Positions 50,359 to 58,828 of a DNA stretch of 64,000 nt are shown one piece after another; positions within the stretch are counted from its first letter, which is position 1, and each line of letters opens with the position of its first letter. Source of the DNA: an uncultured Oscillibacter sp. GTDB lineage: Bacteria > Bacillota > Clostridia > Oscillospirales > Oscillospiraceae. The DNA lies in contig CAJUTB010000002.1 in NCBI GenBank assembly GCA_910589315.1, positions 1 through 64,000 on the forward strand. Direction: 5' to 3'. The notes under the pieces were generated by a model. That model saw only the letters and a list, made by a program, of their open reading frames with translations. It was not told the origin of the DNA and made no database searches. A program made the translations under genes and the position numbers.

Positions 50359-51204
50359 TCAACCCTCCTGTTCCAGCGCGGCAATTTTGTTGTTCAGCCA
50401 CTGGATTGCGGCGTCATAGTCCTCCTGACTGAACCGGATGAAGTGATTATAGAACATTTCCTCGGCAAAGCAGCAGTCTTTGCCCTTTACAGTGTTCAGT
50501 ACAATCATGGTTGGCTTGGCGCTGCACTGCTCCGCCTGCTCAATAGCACCGGCAATGGCGGAAACATCGTGGCCGTCCACCTCCAGAGCGTTCCAGCCGA
50601 AGGCCTCGAATTTGGCCCGCAGGTCGCCCAGGTCGCAAATGTCTTTCGTCCAGCCGTCCAGCTGTTTTTTGTTGTAATCCACAAAGGCTGTCAGATTGGA
50701 GAGTTTTTTGGTTGCGGCAAACAAGGCGGCTTCCCAGACCTGGCCTTCGTCGCACTCGCCGTCGCCCAGAATGGTGTAGACGCGATTGGTTTTTTTCTGG
50801 CACTTCAGCCCCCAGGCCACGCCTACGGCGCAGGAGACGCCTTGACCCAGAGAACCGGTTGTCATGTCAATGCCAGGCGTATGGAGCCGGTCGCAGTGGG
50901 ACGGCAGGCGGGTTCCCTCTTGGTTCAGCGTTTCCAGCTCCTCCATGGGGAAATAGCCCTTGCAGGCCAGCGTTCCATAGACAGCAGGACCGCAGTGGCC
51001 TTTTGAAACGACTAACCAGTCGCGGCCCTCCCACTGGGGATTCTTGGGGTCGATTTTCATGGCCTCGCCATAGAGCACCGCCATCAGCTCGGCCATGGAC
51101 ATGGAGCCGCCCACATGGCCGCCGTGAAAGGCGTTCATGGCCCGCAGGGCGGCCTTGCGGATGTTGGCCGCAAAGATGTTCAGTTCTTTTGCACTTTTTT
51201 TCAT
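50359..51204 (-). CDS. Transketolase, N-terminal subunit
   Basis: 281 residues, the ThDP-pyrophosphate-binding half: NAFHGGHVGGSMSMAELMAV, SKGHCGPAVYGTLA, GIDMTTGSLGQGVSCAVGVA, the ThDP motif GDGECDEGQVWEA...N and DGHDVSAIAGAIEQA. Acts with the subunit at 49389. It lies 15 bp after the Fe-dehydrogenase gene in the same operon. The stand-alone pair inside a regulated operon implies a dedicated two-carbon-transfer step rather than the housekeeping pentose pathway. Confidence 0.93.
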   Translation of the reverse strand: MKKSAKELNIFAANIRKAALRAMNAFHGGHVGGSMSMAELMAVLYGEAMKIDPKNPQWEGRDWLVVSKGHCGPAVYGTLACKGYFPMEELETLNQEGTRLPSHCDRLHTPGIDMTTGSLGQGVSCAVGVAWGLKCQKKTNRVYTILGDGECDEGQVWEAALFAATKKLSNLTAFVDYNKKQLDGWTKDICDLGDLRAKFEAFGWNALEVDGHDVSAIAGAIEQAEQCSAKPTMIVLNTVKGKDCCFAEEMFYNHFIRFSQEDYDAAIQWLNNKIAALEQEG

Positions 51205-51219
51205 TGCAAGCTCTCCTTA

Positions 51220-52344
51220 TCAATAAACAGACTGATAAATTTCCACCATATCCTCTACGGTGAGCGGTACATAGTTGTTGTTCAGCAGGCGGGTCTGTCC
51301 GGCCGCCACACCTTCGGCAAAGCCCTGAAACTCGCTGTCGGAAATGCCGAACTCCCGCAGAGGCTTCCGGGGCTGCACCGCGTCAAAAAGAGCAAAGGCT
51401 TTTTCCAGCGCATCGCCGGCGGGAACGTCTAAAAGTTCCCCAAACAACGCCTCCAGGCGGTTCAGCTTGCCAACGGGCTGTTTTTCCTTGTACTTGCGGA
51501 ACGTTGCTGCAAACACGAGCTGGTTTGCCTCGCCGTGGGGGATGTGGTAGCCGCCGCCTAAGGGATAGCTGAGGGCATGGACAGCCGCACAGCCCGCAGA
51601 GCAGAACGCCAGACCGGCATACATGGAGGCGATTTGGAATTCCTTGGCCCGGTCCGTCCAATGCTCCGGACCGTTCTCAATTACATAACGATAGCCCTGA
51701 AGAATGGATGTAATCGCGTTGATGGAAAACAGCTCGGAAATGGGGGTTGCCTTCGGGGAGAGGAAGGATTCCACCGCATGAATCAGGGCGTCAATCGAGG
51801 AGGTGGCAAAGAATTTGTAAGGCAGGTCATACAGGAGCTCCGGAATTAAAACGGCCTTTTTTACAAACATCAGGTCGTTATTCAAACCCCGTTTTGTGTG
51901 CAGGGATTCCAGCTCCACCGAGCAGGCGTTGGTGACTTCGCTGCCAGTGCCGCAGGTGGTGGGCACGGCGTAGACATCAAATTGCAGGGTAGGTTTCTCC
52001 GCATCGGGGCTTAAATCAAACAAGGCCTCAGTTTTGTCCGCGGAGGTATGGAGCGAAAGCATTTTGGCGGTATCCATTACTGCGCCGCCGCCAATGGCGA
52101 TCATCCGCTTGAGGCCCTTGGGCAAATCTGCGCGGAGCGCGTCCACCATAGCGGTAGTAGGCTCGCCTTTGGCATAGGATTCCAGAAACGCAGAGCCGCA
52201 GGGCAGGTGGAGCGGCTGGATATATTTTTGATAGAGAAATTCATTGGTGAGAATAAAATCCTCCGGTCCGAGGGCCTCATGGTCCACGAACTCCCGAAAC
52301 GTGTCCACAAACACCAAATTGGTATGCATTTTGAATTCTGACAT
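51220..52344 (-). CDS. Iron-containing alcohol dehydrogenase, 4-hydroxybutyrate dehydrogenase-like
   Basis: 374 residues. Fe-ADH features: IAIGGGAVMDTAKMLSLH (NAD), VPTTCGTGSEVT and the metal-ligand run SSIDALIHAVESFLS with AVHALSYPLGGGYHIPHGEA. The N-terminal GPEDFILTNEFLYQKYI, LESLHTKRGL, LPYKFFATSS and C-terminal KPLREFGI, LLNNNYVPLT, IYQSVY closely recall the clostridial 4-hydroxybutyrate dehydrogenase I know from Clostridium kluyveri. It would interconvert succinate semialdehyde (or a similar semialdehyde) and the hydroxy acid. It is first in a five-gene operon, with a LacI-type operator 46 bp upstream. Confidence 0.85.
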   Translation of the reverse strand: MSEFKMHTNLVFVDTFREFVDHEALGPEDFILTNEFLYQKYIQPLHLPCGSAFLESYAKGEPTTAMVDALRADLPKGLKRMIAIGGGAVMDTAKMLSLHTSADKTEALFDLSPDAEKPTLQFDVYAVPTTCGTGSEVTNACSVELESLHTKRGLNNDLMFVKKAVLIPELLYDLPYKFFATSSIDALIHAVESFLSPKATPISELFSINAITSILQGYRYVIENGPEHWTDRAKEFQIASMYAGLAFCSAGCAAVHALSYPLGGGYHIPHGEANQLVFAATFRKYKEKQPVGKLNRLEALFGELLDVPAGDALEKAFALFDAVQPRKPLREFGISDSEFQGFAEGVAAGQTRLLNNNYVPLTVEDMVEIYQSVY

Positions 52345-52389
52345 GGAACAGACGACCTCCTGTATGAAAGTAGAGATATGGAAGCGGCT

Positions 52390-52415
52390 GTTTCATGGAA
52401 CCGGTTCCATGAAAC
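52390..52415. promoter_or_regulatory. LacI-type operator 1 (26-bp perfect palindrome)
   Basis: Half-site GTTTCATGGAACC, perfectly mirrored around a central CG. Lies in the leader of the leftward Fe-ADH operon. The symmetric central CG is the hallmark of LacI-family operators. Confidence 0.8.
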
Positions 52416-52621
52416 GGCGGGAATAAGCGGCGGAGCTGCGGCAACCTGGCAAACTCCGCCGCCGTTTTCACTTATAACCATAAATTATACGCGTTTCATT
52501 GTCAATTCTTTTTTTGCAGAATGTCCGATTTTCGTGATTTTCCCAGTTTCCAAGGCAAATAATAAGCGATATTCACAAAGATGAGGAATTGAAATTTGTG
52601 AATAAGGGGCGGTTTCCTTGT

Positions 52622-52637
52622 ATGGAACCGGTTTTAT
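52622..52637. promoter_or_regulatory. LacI-type operator 2
   Basis: ATGGAACCGGTTTTAT, matching operator 1 at most positions; about 70 bp upstream of the lacI -35 box. Confidence 0.65.
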
Positions 52638-52708
52638 GCAATTTAGCAAAGGGAAACGACGATTTCTCGTTGAAAGATACAAAAAGCGGCCGGAGATCAA
52701 AAAAACTG

Positions 52709-52738
52709 TTGACAGAATGCATATCAGGCGGCTAAGAT
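52709..52738 (+). promoter_or_regulatory. Promoter of the LacI-family gene
   Basis: TTGACA (52709-52714), 18-bp spacer, TAAGAT (52733-52738), 50 bp before the start codon. Confidence 0.6.
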
Positions 52739-52788
52739 GAAGTCAGAATTTCCGACAGAAGCCGCCGGGAAAAGGGGGGATTTGCAGC

Positions 52789-53838
52789 GTGCCAGACCGT
52801 ATCACGATTTCAAAAATTGCCAGCGAGGCAGGCGTTTCCAAGGCCACCGTCTCCCGCGTGCTGAACAGCCGGCCCGGTGTGCTCCCAGAGACTTGGGACC
52901 GTGTCATGACGGTGATTGACAAGTATCAATTTCAGCCCAATATCCATGCTTGCAGCATTTCTCAGCATCGCTGCCGCTGCATCGGCGTGGTCTTTACGCT
53001 GGATATCGACTATGTGTTTCGGAACCCGTTTTATACGGAGATGCAGCGGGTTATTTTGAAGGTTGCCAAGGCGCATGGCTATGAGGTGCTGGTAATCTGC
53101 TGCGAGGAACTGAAGGAAGCCATGAATGCCGTGATGGAGAAACGGGTGGACGGCTTGATTTTGATCAGTCCCCGGCAGGATCAGAGCAGCGCGGTTCAGG
53201 ATATGGTGAAACGGGGGATTTCCCTGGTGTGCTTGGGGCGTGTGCGGGAAGATGTCCCGTGTTTCCAGGTTTGTACCAACAACTATGAAGGCGCAGTGAT
53301 GGCAATGCGGCACTTGGGTGAGCTTGGACACCGCCGGGTTGGCTATATCAATGGTCCCCACTTTCTTTTTTCCAGTGCGGAACGCTACCGCGCCTATTGG
53401 GATACCATGGAAAAATGGAAGTCGCCGGTTACGGCGGGGCTTGTGCAGGAGGGAAATAACTCCATTGAATCCGGCTATACCGCCGCAACTGCCATTTTTG
53501 AGGCAAATCCGGACATTACCGCACTTTTTGTTGCGTCGGACTTGATGGCAATTGGCGCGCTGAATGCCATCAAGGACCGGGGAATGTCCATTCCGGAGGA
53601 AGCCGCGGTCGTAGGCTTTGATAATGTTCCCATCTCCAAGCAGTTCACGCCATCCCTGACCACCATTGACCAGCATATCCACAAAAAAGCAGAGACCGGC
53701 ATGGAACTGCTGCTGGATATGATTGAAGGACGGCCGCTCCCGGACCGGTACTGCATCGAAGTGCCGCCGACCTTGGTGACCAGGGGCAGTACCGGACGGA
53801 ACCGGCAGGAAAGAGGCCGGGGGCGGACGGCGCGATAA
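52789..53838 (+). CDS. LacI-family transcriptional regulator
   Basis: 349 residues: an N-terminal LacI helix-turn-helix (ITISKIASEAGVSKATVSRV) with hinge region, then a periplasmic-binding-protein-like effector domain (CIGVVFTLDIDYVFRNPFYT, VDGLILISPRQDQ, GHRRVGYINGP, ALFVASDLMAIGALNAIKDR, VVGFDNVPISKQFTPSLTTI). It probably represses both flanking operons and responds to a pathway sugar or acid. GTG 52789 follows AAAAGGGGGGA. Four similar palindromes around the gene are its likely sites. Confidence 0.92.
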   Translation: MPDRITISKIASEAGVSKATVSRVLNSRPGVLPETWDRVMTVIDKYQFQPNIHACSISQHRCRCIGVVFTLDIDYVFRNPFYTEMQRVILKVAKAHGYEVLVICCEELKEAMNAVMEKRVDGLILISPRQDQSSAVQDMVKRGISLVCLGRVREDVPCFQVCTNNYEGAVMAMRHLGELGHRRVGYINGPHFLFSSAERYRAYWDTMEKWKSPVTAGLVQEGNNSIESGYTAATAIFEANPDITALFVASDLMAIGALNAIKDRGMSIPEEAAVVGFDNVPISKQFTPSLTTIDQHIHKKAETGMELLLDMIEGRPLPDRYCIEVPPTLVTRGSTGRNRQERGRGRTAR

Positions 53839-53841
53839 GAA

Positions 53842-53875
53842 CATACCGGCATCAAAATTGATTGCCGGTATTTCT
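53842..53875 (+). terminator. Terminator of the LacI gene
   Basis: ATACCGGCA/TGCCGGTAT stem followed by a T-rich stretch. Confidence 0.7.
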
Positions 53876-53880
53876 TCCAG

Positions 53881-53906
53881 GCGTCATGTAACCGATTCCA
53901 TGACGC
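53881..53906. promoter_or_regulatory. LacI-type operator 3
   Basis: Arms GCGTCATG/CATGACGC are perfect; the centre TAACCGATTC is a one-base variant of the AACCGGTT core. Upstream of the TRAP operon. Confidence 0.65.
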
Positions 53907-53952
53907 GGTATTGTTTCAAGGTCATGAAAATGACCTGCTCGTTTGCCTATTT

Positions 53953-53968
53953 TTGAAACCGGTTCCAA
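53953..53968. promoter_or_regulatory. LacI-type operator 4
   Basis: TTGAAACCGGTTCCAA, palindromic except one pair, 47 bp after operator 3. The remaining 220 bp to the TRAP gene hold a small CAACAG/CTGTTG hairpin but no clear promoter. Confidence 0.65.
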
Positions 53969-54190
53969 GCTGGATGGAAGCGGCGTATATGGAAATTGAC
54001 AACAGAAAAACTGTTGGCTCCGGTTTTGTTTGGATAGGAAAACTTGGTTTCAGGATTCCTGCCGGCTTTGCATGATTGCAGGCGGCTGGGGGAAACATAC
54101 TGAAATCCCAAAAGGAGGGAATATCGGAAGACGGAAAGAAAAGAAGCGGCCGTAATAACAAGAATTAAGAAAATGAAAGGAAGCGCTCTC

Positions 54191-55225
54191 ATGAAAAAGA
54201 AACTTGCATCCGTTTTATTATCGGTCCTGATGGTGTTTTCTCTGGCGGCCTGCGGAGGGGACAACAGCGGCAATCCTCCTCCTTCTGACAGCAGTTCCCA
54301 GGGAAACTCCGCGGATTCCGCGAAAGCGGTGAATCTGAAATTCAATTTCGTGAAAAGCAGCACGGACCCGGAATATGAATGGTATGACGCCTATTTTGCA
54401 GAGATTGCCGAGGCGTCCGGCGGCTGCATTACCTACGACCTGTATCCCTCGGAAGGACTTGGCCCCTCGGCGGATATGCTGGAAGCCGCGTCCCAGGGCG
54501 AACCGGTCATTGTCGACTGCGACACGTCTTACCTTGCCAACTATGTGCCCGACTGGGCGGCGGCAATGGCCCCCTACCTGATTCAAACGCCGGAGCAGAT
54601 TGAGAAGCTGTGGAAAAGCGATGTCGGTCAAGAGCTGTGCGCGGCTCTGGAGGAAGTCGGCCTGCATTTGATCGACCTGCATTATTTCGGCACCCGAAAC
54701 CTCATCTGCAATACCCGCGTGACCAGCCGCGCAGACATTGGCAAACTGAAGATCCGCTGTGCCGCAACAGCCGGATGGAATGAGGTTGTCCGGGTCCTGG
54801 GCGGAAACGCCACCAATACCGCCTGGTCTGAGACCTATCAGGCGCTGTCCTCCGGCGTAGCCGACGGGGCGGAGTCTCCATATGCGCTGCTGTATTCGGC
54901 CAAGCTGTATGAACCCTGCAAGTATATCATCAAAACCGAGCATCTTGTGGCGGCCACGGCAATTGTTATGAGCCAGAAGGTTTACGAGAGCCTGCCGGAA
55001 GAAGGCCGGAAAGCCATTGACGAGGTTGGTTCTGCCTACCCGGCAAAGGCGATTGAACTGGCCCAGGGCGTGGAACAGGAGTATATTGACAAGCTGCTGG
55101 AAGAAGGCGTTGAGATCGTTGAAATCGACAAGACGGAATTCATCGCAGCGGCTCAGGATACGCCGAATTATTTCCCCGAGTGGACCGATGGTGTTTATGA
55201 GCGTATTCAGGACGCTATTTCTTAA
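54191..55225 (+). CDS. TRAP transporter solute-binding lipoprotein (DctP family), system 1
   Basis: 344 residues: lipobox SLAAC, then a DctP fold. The conserved Arg that clamps the substrate carboxylate is in KLKIRCAATAGWNEVVRVLG; AWSETYQALSSGVADGAESP follows. TRAP binding proteins of this family take up organic acids and sugar acids. ATG 54191 follows AAAGGAAG. First gene of a TRAP/epimerase/dehydrogenase operon controlled by the LacI-type sites. Confidence 0.92.
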   Translation: MKKKLASVLLSVLMVFSLAACGGDNSGNPPPSDSSSQGNSADSAKAVNLKFNFVKSSTDPEYEWYDAYFAEIAEASGGCITYDLYPSEGLGPSADMLEAASQGEPVIVDCDTSYLANYVPDWAAAMAPYLIQTPEQIEKLWKSDVGQELCAALEEVGLHLIDLHYFGTRNLICNTRVTSRADIGKLKIRCAATAGWNEVVRVLGGNATNTAWSETYQALSSGVADGAESPYALLYSAKLYEPCKYIIKTEHLVAATAIVMSQKVYESLPEEGRKAIDEVGSAYPAKAIELAQGVEQEYIDKLLEEGVEIVEIDKTEFIAAAQDTPNYFPEWTDGVYERIQDAIS

Positions 55226-55237
55226 TGGCATTTGCAA

Positions 55238-55264
55238 AGGTCCCCGGCTTCAAGCCGGGGACCT
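55238..55264 (+). other. Intercistronic hairpin
   Basis: AGGTCCCCGGCTT and its complement almost touch (13-bp arms) between the binding-protein and permease genes. Without a T-run it is more likely an mRNA-stability or processing element that raises binding-protein yield than a full terminator. Confidence 0.6.
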
Positions 55265-55288
55265 CGTAGAAAAGAGAAGGAGGCCGCA

Positions 55289-55786
55289 GTGAAAACAATT
55301 CGAGATGTGATCGCAAAGATCGAGGTCGTTGTGAGCGGAACGGCTTTTGTGGTGTTGGTTGGGGTGGTGGTGCTGAACGTATTTTCACGGTTTATCCTGT
55401 TGAAATCCTTTGCCTGGACAGAAGAAATTGCCTATCTTTGCTTCAACTGGTCGGTCTTTTTTGGCGCCTGCATCCTGTACCGGAATCAGGGCCTGATTTC
55501 CATTGACGCGGTAGTGGACCGCCTGCCGCCGAAAGCCCGGCATATTGTGCGGAGCATAACGTTTGCCATGATTTTTGTAATGTGCGCGGCGCTGACAGTC
55601 TGGGGATGGAAGTTCTCCATTGCCGCCTGGATTCGCCCCACGGCTATTTTGCAGATTCCCTATTTCTTTGTGGATGTCTCTATCCCGCTGGCCTGTGCCA
55701 TTATGGCCGGCTATTCGGTGGACTTTTTTATCCGTTCTGTCCGCGGGCAGGACATCCAGCAGGCCGCGCTGGAAGAACGCGCATGA
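55289..55786 (+). CDS. TRAP transporter small permease (DctQ), system 1
   Basis: 165 residues with four membrane helices and the DctQ signature AWTEEIAYLCFNWSVFFGA. GTG 55289 follows AGGAGG by 7 nt. Partner of the large permease 16 bp downstream. Confidence 0.9.
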   Translation: MKTIRDVIAKIEVVVSGTAFVVLVGVVVLNVFSRFILLKSFAWTEEIAYLCFNWSVFFGACILYRNQGLISIDAVVDRLPPKARHIVRSITFAMIFVMCAALTVWGWKFSIAAWIRPTAILQIPYFFVDVSIPLACAIMAGYSVDFFIRSVRGQDIQQAALEERA

Positions 55787-55802
55787 GAGAGGAGCGTAGC
55801 AA

Positions 55803-57098
55803 ATGACTTTTTGGACCGTATTTCCCATCGCGCTGTTGTTTCTTTTATTCTTTCTGAAAATTCCGGTCGCGTTCGCCATGCTGATGGCCTCCGCCGCCTA
55901 TTATCTCTTTAGCCCCGATTCGATGAATATTACCATGATGATTCAAAAGATGGTGGCGGCCAATTCGTCGTTTACCTATCTGGCCATTCCGTTTTTCACC
56001 TGTGCAGGCGTCATTTTCAACTACTCCGGAATTTCCAGGCGGCTGATGAATCTGGCGGAATGTCTGGTGGGCCACATGGTTGGAGGGCTGGGACACGTCA
56101 ACATTGTGCTTTCGGCTCTGATGGGCGGTCTGTCCGGCTCCGCGAACGCAGACGCCGCTTTGGAGACGAAAATGCTGGTTCCGGAAATGGAGCGGCTTGG
56201 GTACGGCAGAGCTTTTTCCTGTGTTGTCACGGCAGCTTCCTCCTGTATTACGCCGATCATTCCTCCGGGAATCATTTTGATTTTGTACGCCACCGCCTCC
56301 AACGTTTCCATTGGCCGGATGTTTACCGCCGGGTATCTTCCCGGTCTGGTGATGATGATTCTCCTGATGACGCTGACCTATTGGATTTCCAAAAGCCGCG
56401 GCTACAAACCCAGCCGGGAAAAACGGGCGTCGGCGGGCGAATTGGGCAAAACGGCTCTGGATGCGGTGTGGGCGCTGTTTGTCCCCTTTGGCATTGTGAT
56501 GGGCTTGCGCTTCGGCATATTTACGCCGACAGAAGCTGGAGCGATCTGCATTGTGTATGCGGCTCTGGTGGGCGTATTTATCTATAAAGAGCTGAAGCCC
56601 GAGCATTTGGGAGCCATTGTCATGGAGTCGGTTACGGCTACCGCCGGCGTTATGTTCATCCTGGCGGGAGCGCAGGCATTTTCCTCTTATCTGACCTGGG
56701 AACGCCTTCCCAATATAATTTCGGAATTTATGATCCGCAGCATCAATTCTCCGGTCGTCTTTCTGCTGATGGTAAATGTACTGCTGTTGGCCGTCGGCTG
56801 CTTCTTTGACGGAGGCGCTGCAATGATTCTGCTGGCCCCTCTGCTGGTGCCCGCGGCAGAATCTCTGCATATTGATCTGATACACTTCGGCATTATTCTT
56901 TCCATCAATCTGACCATCGCCGGTTTTACTCCGCCGTTTGGCTCGATGATGTTTGTAACAACATCCATTGCAGGCGTGAAAATTGAGGATTATACAAAAG
57001 AGGCTCTGCGTTACATTGCCTGCATGATTCTGGTTTTGCTGATGATCACATTCATTCCACAGATCACCCTGATCGTGCCGAACCTGCTGGGAATGTGA
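55803..57098 (+). CDS. TRAP transporter large permease (DctM), system 1
   Basis: 431 residues, about twelve membrane helices of the DctM/ion-transporter fold: FLKIPVAFAMLMAS, LSALMGGLSGSANADAALET, SSCITPIIPPGIILI, TPTEAGAICIVYAALVG, GCFFDGGAAMILLAPLLVPA and NLTIAGFTPPFGSMMFVTTS. Na+-driven uptake of the substrate bound by the lipoprotein. Confidence 0.94.
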   Translation: MTFWTVFPIALLFLLFFLKIPVAFAMLMASAAYYLFSPDSMNITMMIQKMVAANSSFTYLAIPFFTCAGVIFNYSGISRRLMNLAECLVGHMVGGLGHVNIVLSALMGGLSGSANADAALETKMLVPEMERLGYGRAFSCVVTAASSCITPIIPPGIILILYATASNVSIGRMFTAGYLPGLVMMILLMTLTYWISKSRGYKPSREKRASAGELGKTALDAVWALFVPFGIVMGLRFGIFTPTEAGAICIVYAALVGVFIYKELKPEHLGAIVMESVTATAGVMFILAGAQAFSSYLTWERLPNIISEFMIRSINSPVVFLLMVNVLLLAVGCFFDGGAAMILLAPLLVPAAESLHIDLIHFGIILSINLTIAGFTPPFGSMMFVTTSIAGVKIEDYTKEALRYIACMILVLLMITFIPQITLIVPNLLGM

Positions 57099-57114
57099 CA
57101 GGAGGGAAATGGGG

Positions 57115-57792
57115 ATGCAGTTGTCCGTTTCGACGTTTTACCTGCCGTTTGATCAGATTCGGGAGGAAATTTCCGCCCTGGAGGAAGCAGGAGTCGATTG
57201 GTTCCATGTGGATTTTATGGACGGAAACTTTGTAGACAATCTCGGCATGGGGATTCAGGACCTGGACGCCGTGCGCCGGTGTACGGAAAAAACCATAGAT
57301 GTCCATATGATGGTGCAGTCTCCCGAACGCTATGTGGAGCTTATGGCAGAGCATGGAGCGGATATCATTCACATCCATCCGGAGTCTGCAAAGCAGCCGG
57401 CCGCCGTTTTGCAGCGTATCCGGCGGCTGGGACTGAAATGCGGCGTAGCCGTCAGCCCCAGTGTGTCCATTGCGTCCATTGAGGAGTTGCTGCCGCTGAC
57501 CGATTTTATTCTGCTGATGTCGGTGAATCCCGGCTTTGCAAACCAGAGCTACCTGGAGCATGTCGAAAAAAAGGCAGCGCGTCTGGCCGCCATGCAGGAG
57601 ACATACGGTTATACGGTAATGATGGATGGAGCGGTAAATATAGAGGCCATCTCCCGGCTGTGCGGAAAAGGAATCTCCGCGTATGTTCTGGGAAACCGCG
57701 TGCTGCTGGACCGAGAAAGGGAATGCTATGCGGAAGCTGTGCGCAGCATCCGGGCTGTGTGGGAAAATATGGGAAAAGGAGTGACAACATGA
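57115..57792 (+). CDS. Ribulose-phosphate 3-epimerase-fold protein with altered phosphate loops
   Basis: 225 residues, a TIM-barrel epimerase like Rpe/AlsE. Metal and catalytic residues are kept: H31 and D33 (HVDFMDGNFVDN), H64 (DVHMMVQSPERYV), D171 (VMMDGAVN), and VNPGF. The three glycine loops that bind substrate phosphate in Rpe (GFGGQ, DGG, AGS) read GFANQ (140-144), DGA (171-173) and LGNR (192-195). This suggests a non-phosphorylated or differently charged substrate. ATG 57115 is used since GGAGGGAA lies 6 nt upstream; ATG 57109 is too close. Stop overlaps the next start (ATGA). Confidence 0.85.
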   Translation: MQLSVSTFYLPFDQIREEISALEEAGVDWFHVDFMDGNFVDNLGMGIQDLDAVRRCTEKTIDVHMMVQSPERYVELMAEHGADIIHIHPESAKQPAAVLQRIRRLGLKCGVAVSPSVSIASIEELLPLTDFILLMSVNPGFANQSYLEHVEKKAARLAAMQETYGYTVMMDGAVNIEAISRLCGKGISAYVLGNRVLLDRERECYAEAVRSIRAVWENMGKGVTT

Positions 57793-58817
57793 GAGCAATT
57801 GTTGTAGAAAAACCTGGGAAATACAGCATGAAGGAAGTACCGGACCCCAGGATTCAAAATCCAAACGAGGTTCTGGTGGAAATTATGGCGGTTGGAATTT
57901 GCGGCTCCGACATCAGTCTGCTGCACGGCGGAAACGCCGCCGCTACATATCCCCGCATTCCAGGCCATGAGATGACCGGACGTATCCAGGCGGTTGGAAG
58001 CGCCGTGACAAAGGTCAAGGCAGGCGACCGGGTCATAGTAGAGCCGATTCGTTATTGCGGAACGTGCCATGCCTGCAAGCGGGGTCGTTTTAACGCCTGC
58101 CGTTACCTTGAAGTGATCAGCGTCCATGCCGACGGCGGCTTCTGCGAATATTTTGTCTGTCCGGAAACGGAGGTCCATCTTCTGCCGGACGGCATTTCGT
58201 ACGAGCTGGCGACGGCAATTGAACCCTGTACGATTGGCGAGCAGGCAAATGCACGGGGAGATGTGCGGGAAGGGGATACCGTTTTGGTGCATGGAGCCGG
58301 TCCGATCGGCTTGGTGATTGTGGATGTGGCAAAACGGATTGGCGCACGTGTCATTGTGTCGGAGCCCAGTGAAATTCGGAGGACGGCGGCGCTGGAATTT
58401 GGGGCGGATTTTGTCATCAACCCGCTCCGTGAGGACTTGAAGTCCCGTGTACTTGCGCTGACGGACCAGGCCGGACCAAACACAATTTTTGACGCCGCGG
58501 GAATTCCGAGCCTGTTACAGCCCTCCCTGGAACTTCTGGCGACAGCTGGAACCATGGTGCCCATGTCCTTCAACCCGAAGCTGACAGAAATTTCCTGTCA
58601 GCCGGTCAACATGAAGGAATTGACCATAGCCGGAACCCGTCATCAAAGAATGATGTTCCCGAAAGTAATCCATGATTTGGACAACCGAATGGATATGCTG
58701 CAAAAATATGTGACCCATACCTTTCCGCTGGAACAATATGAGGAGGCGTTTGCCCTGTTCCAGGACAAGGAGTCGGACGCCCGCAAAATTGTCCTGACAG
58801 TAAAGAGCGGAAAATAG
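57789..58817 (+). CDS. Zinc-dependent medium-chain dehydrogenase (sorbitol/threonine DH-like)
   Basis: 342 residues. Catalytic zinc ligands C38 (GICGSD), H60/E61 (PGHEM) and E in AIEPCTIG; structural zinc cysteines C90, C93, C96, C104 (YCGTCHACKRGRFNAC). NAD fold VHGAGPIGLVIVDVAKRIGA. Members oxidise polyols, sugar acids or aldonates at a secondary hydroxyl. Its place between the epimerase and an SDR suggests successive redox interconversions of the imported compound. Confidence 0.9.
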   Translation: MRAIVVEKPGKYSMKEVPDPRIQNPNEVLVEIMAVGICGSDISLLHGGNAAATYPRIPGHEMTGRIQAVGSAVTKVKAGDRVIVEPIRYCGTCHACKRGRFNACRYLEVISVHADGGFCEYFVCPETEVHLLPDGISYELATAIEPCTIGEQANARGDVREGDTVLVHGAGPIGLVIVDVAKRIGARVIVSEPSEIRRTAALEFGADFVINPLREDLKSRVLALTDQAGPNTIFDAAGIPSLLQPSLELLATAGTMVPMSFNPKLTEISCQPVNMKELTIAGTRHQRMMFPKVIHDLDNRMDMLQKYVTHTFPLEQYEEAFALFQDKESDARKIVLTVKSGK

Positions 58818-58828
58818 GAGGAAATCAA

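Larger units (their letters stand above)
52345..52788. other. Divergent control region between the Fe-ADH operon and lacI
   Basis: Contains two AACCGGTT operators (annotated separately), a hairpin GCGGCGGAG...CTCCGCCGC (about 52430-52463), and a possible leftward promoter on the minus strand (TTGACA 52505-52500, 17-bp spacer, TATGGT 52482-52477). No gene. Confidence 0.55.
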
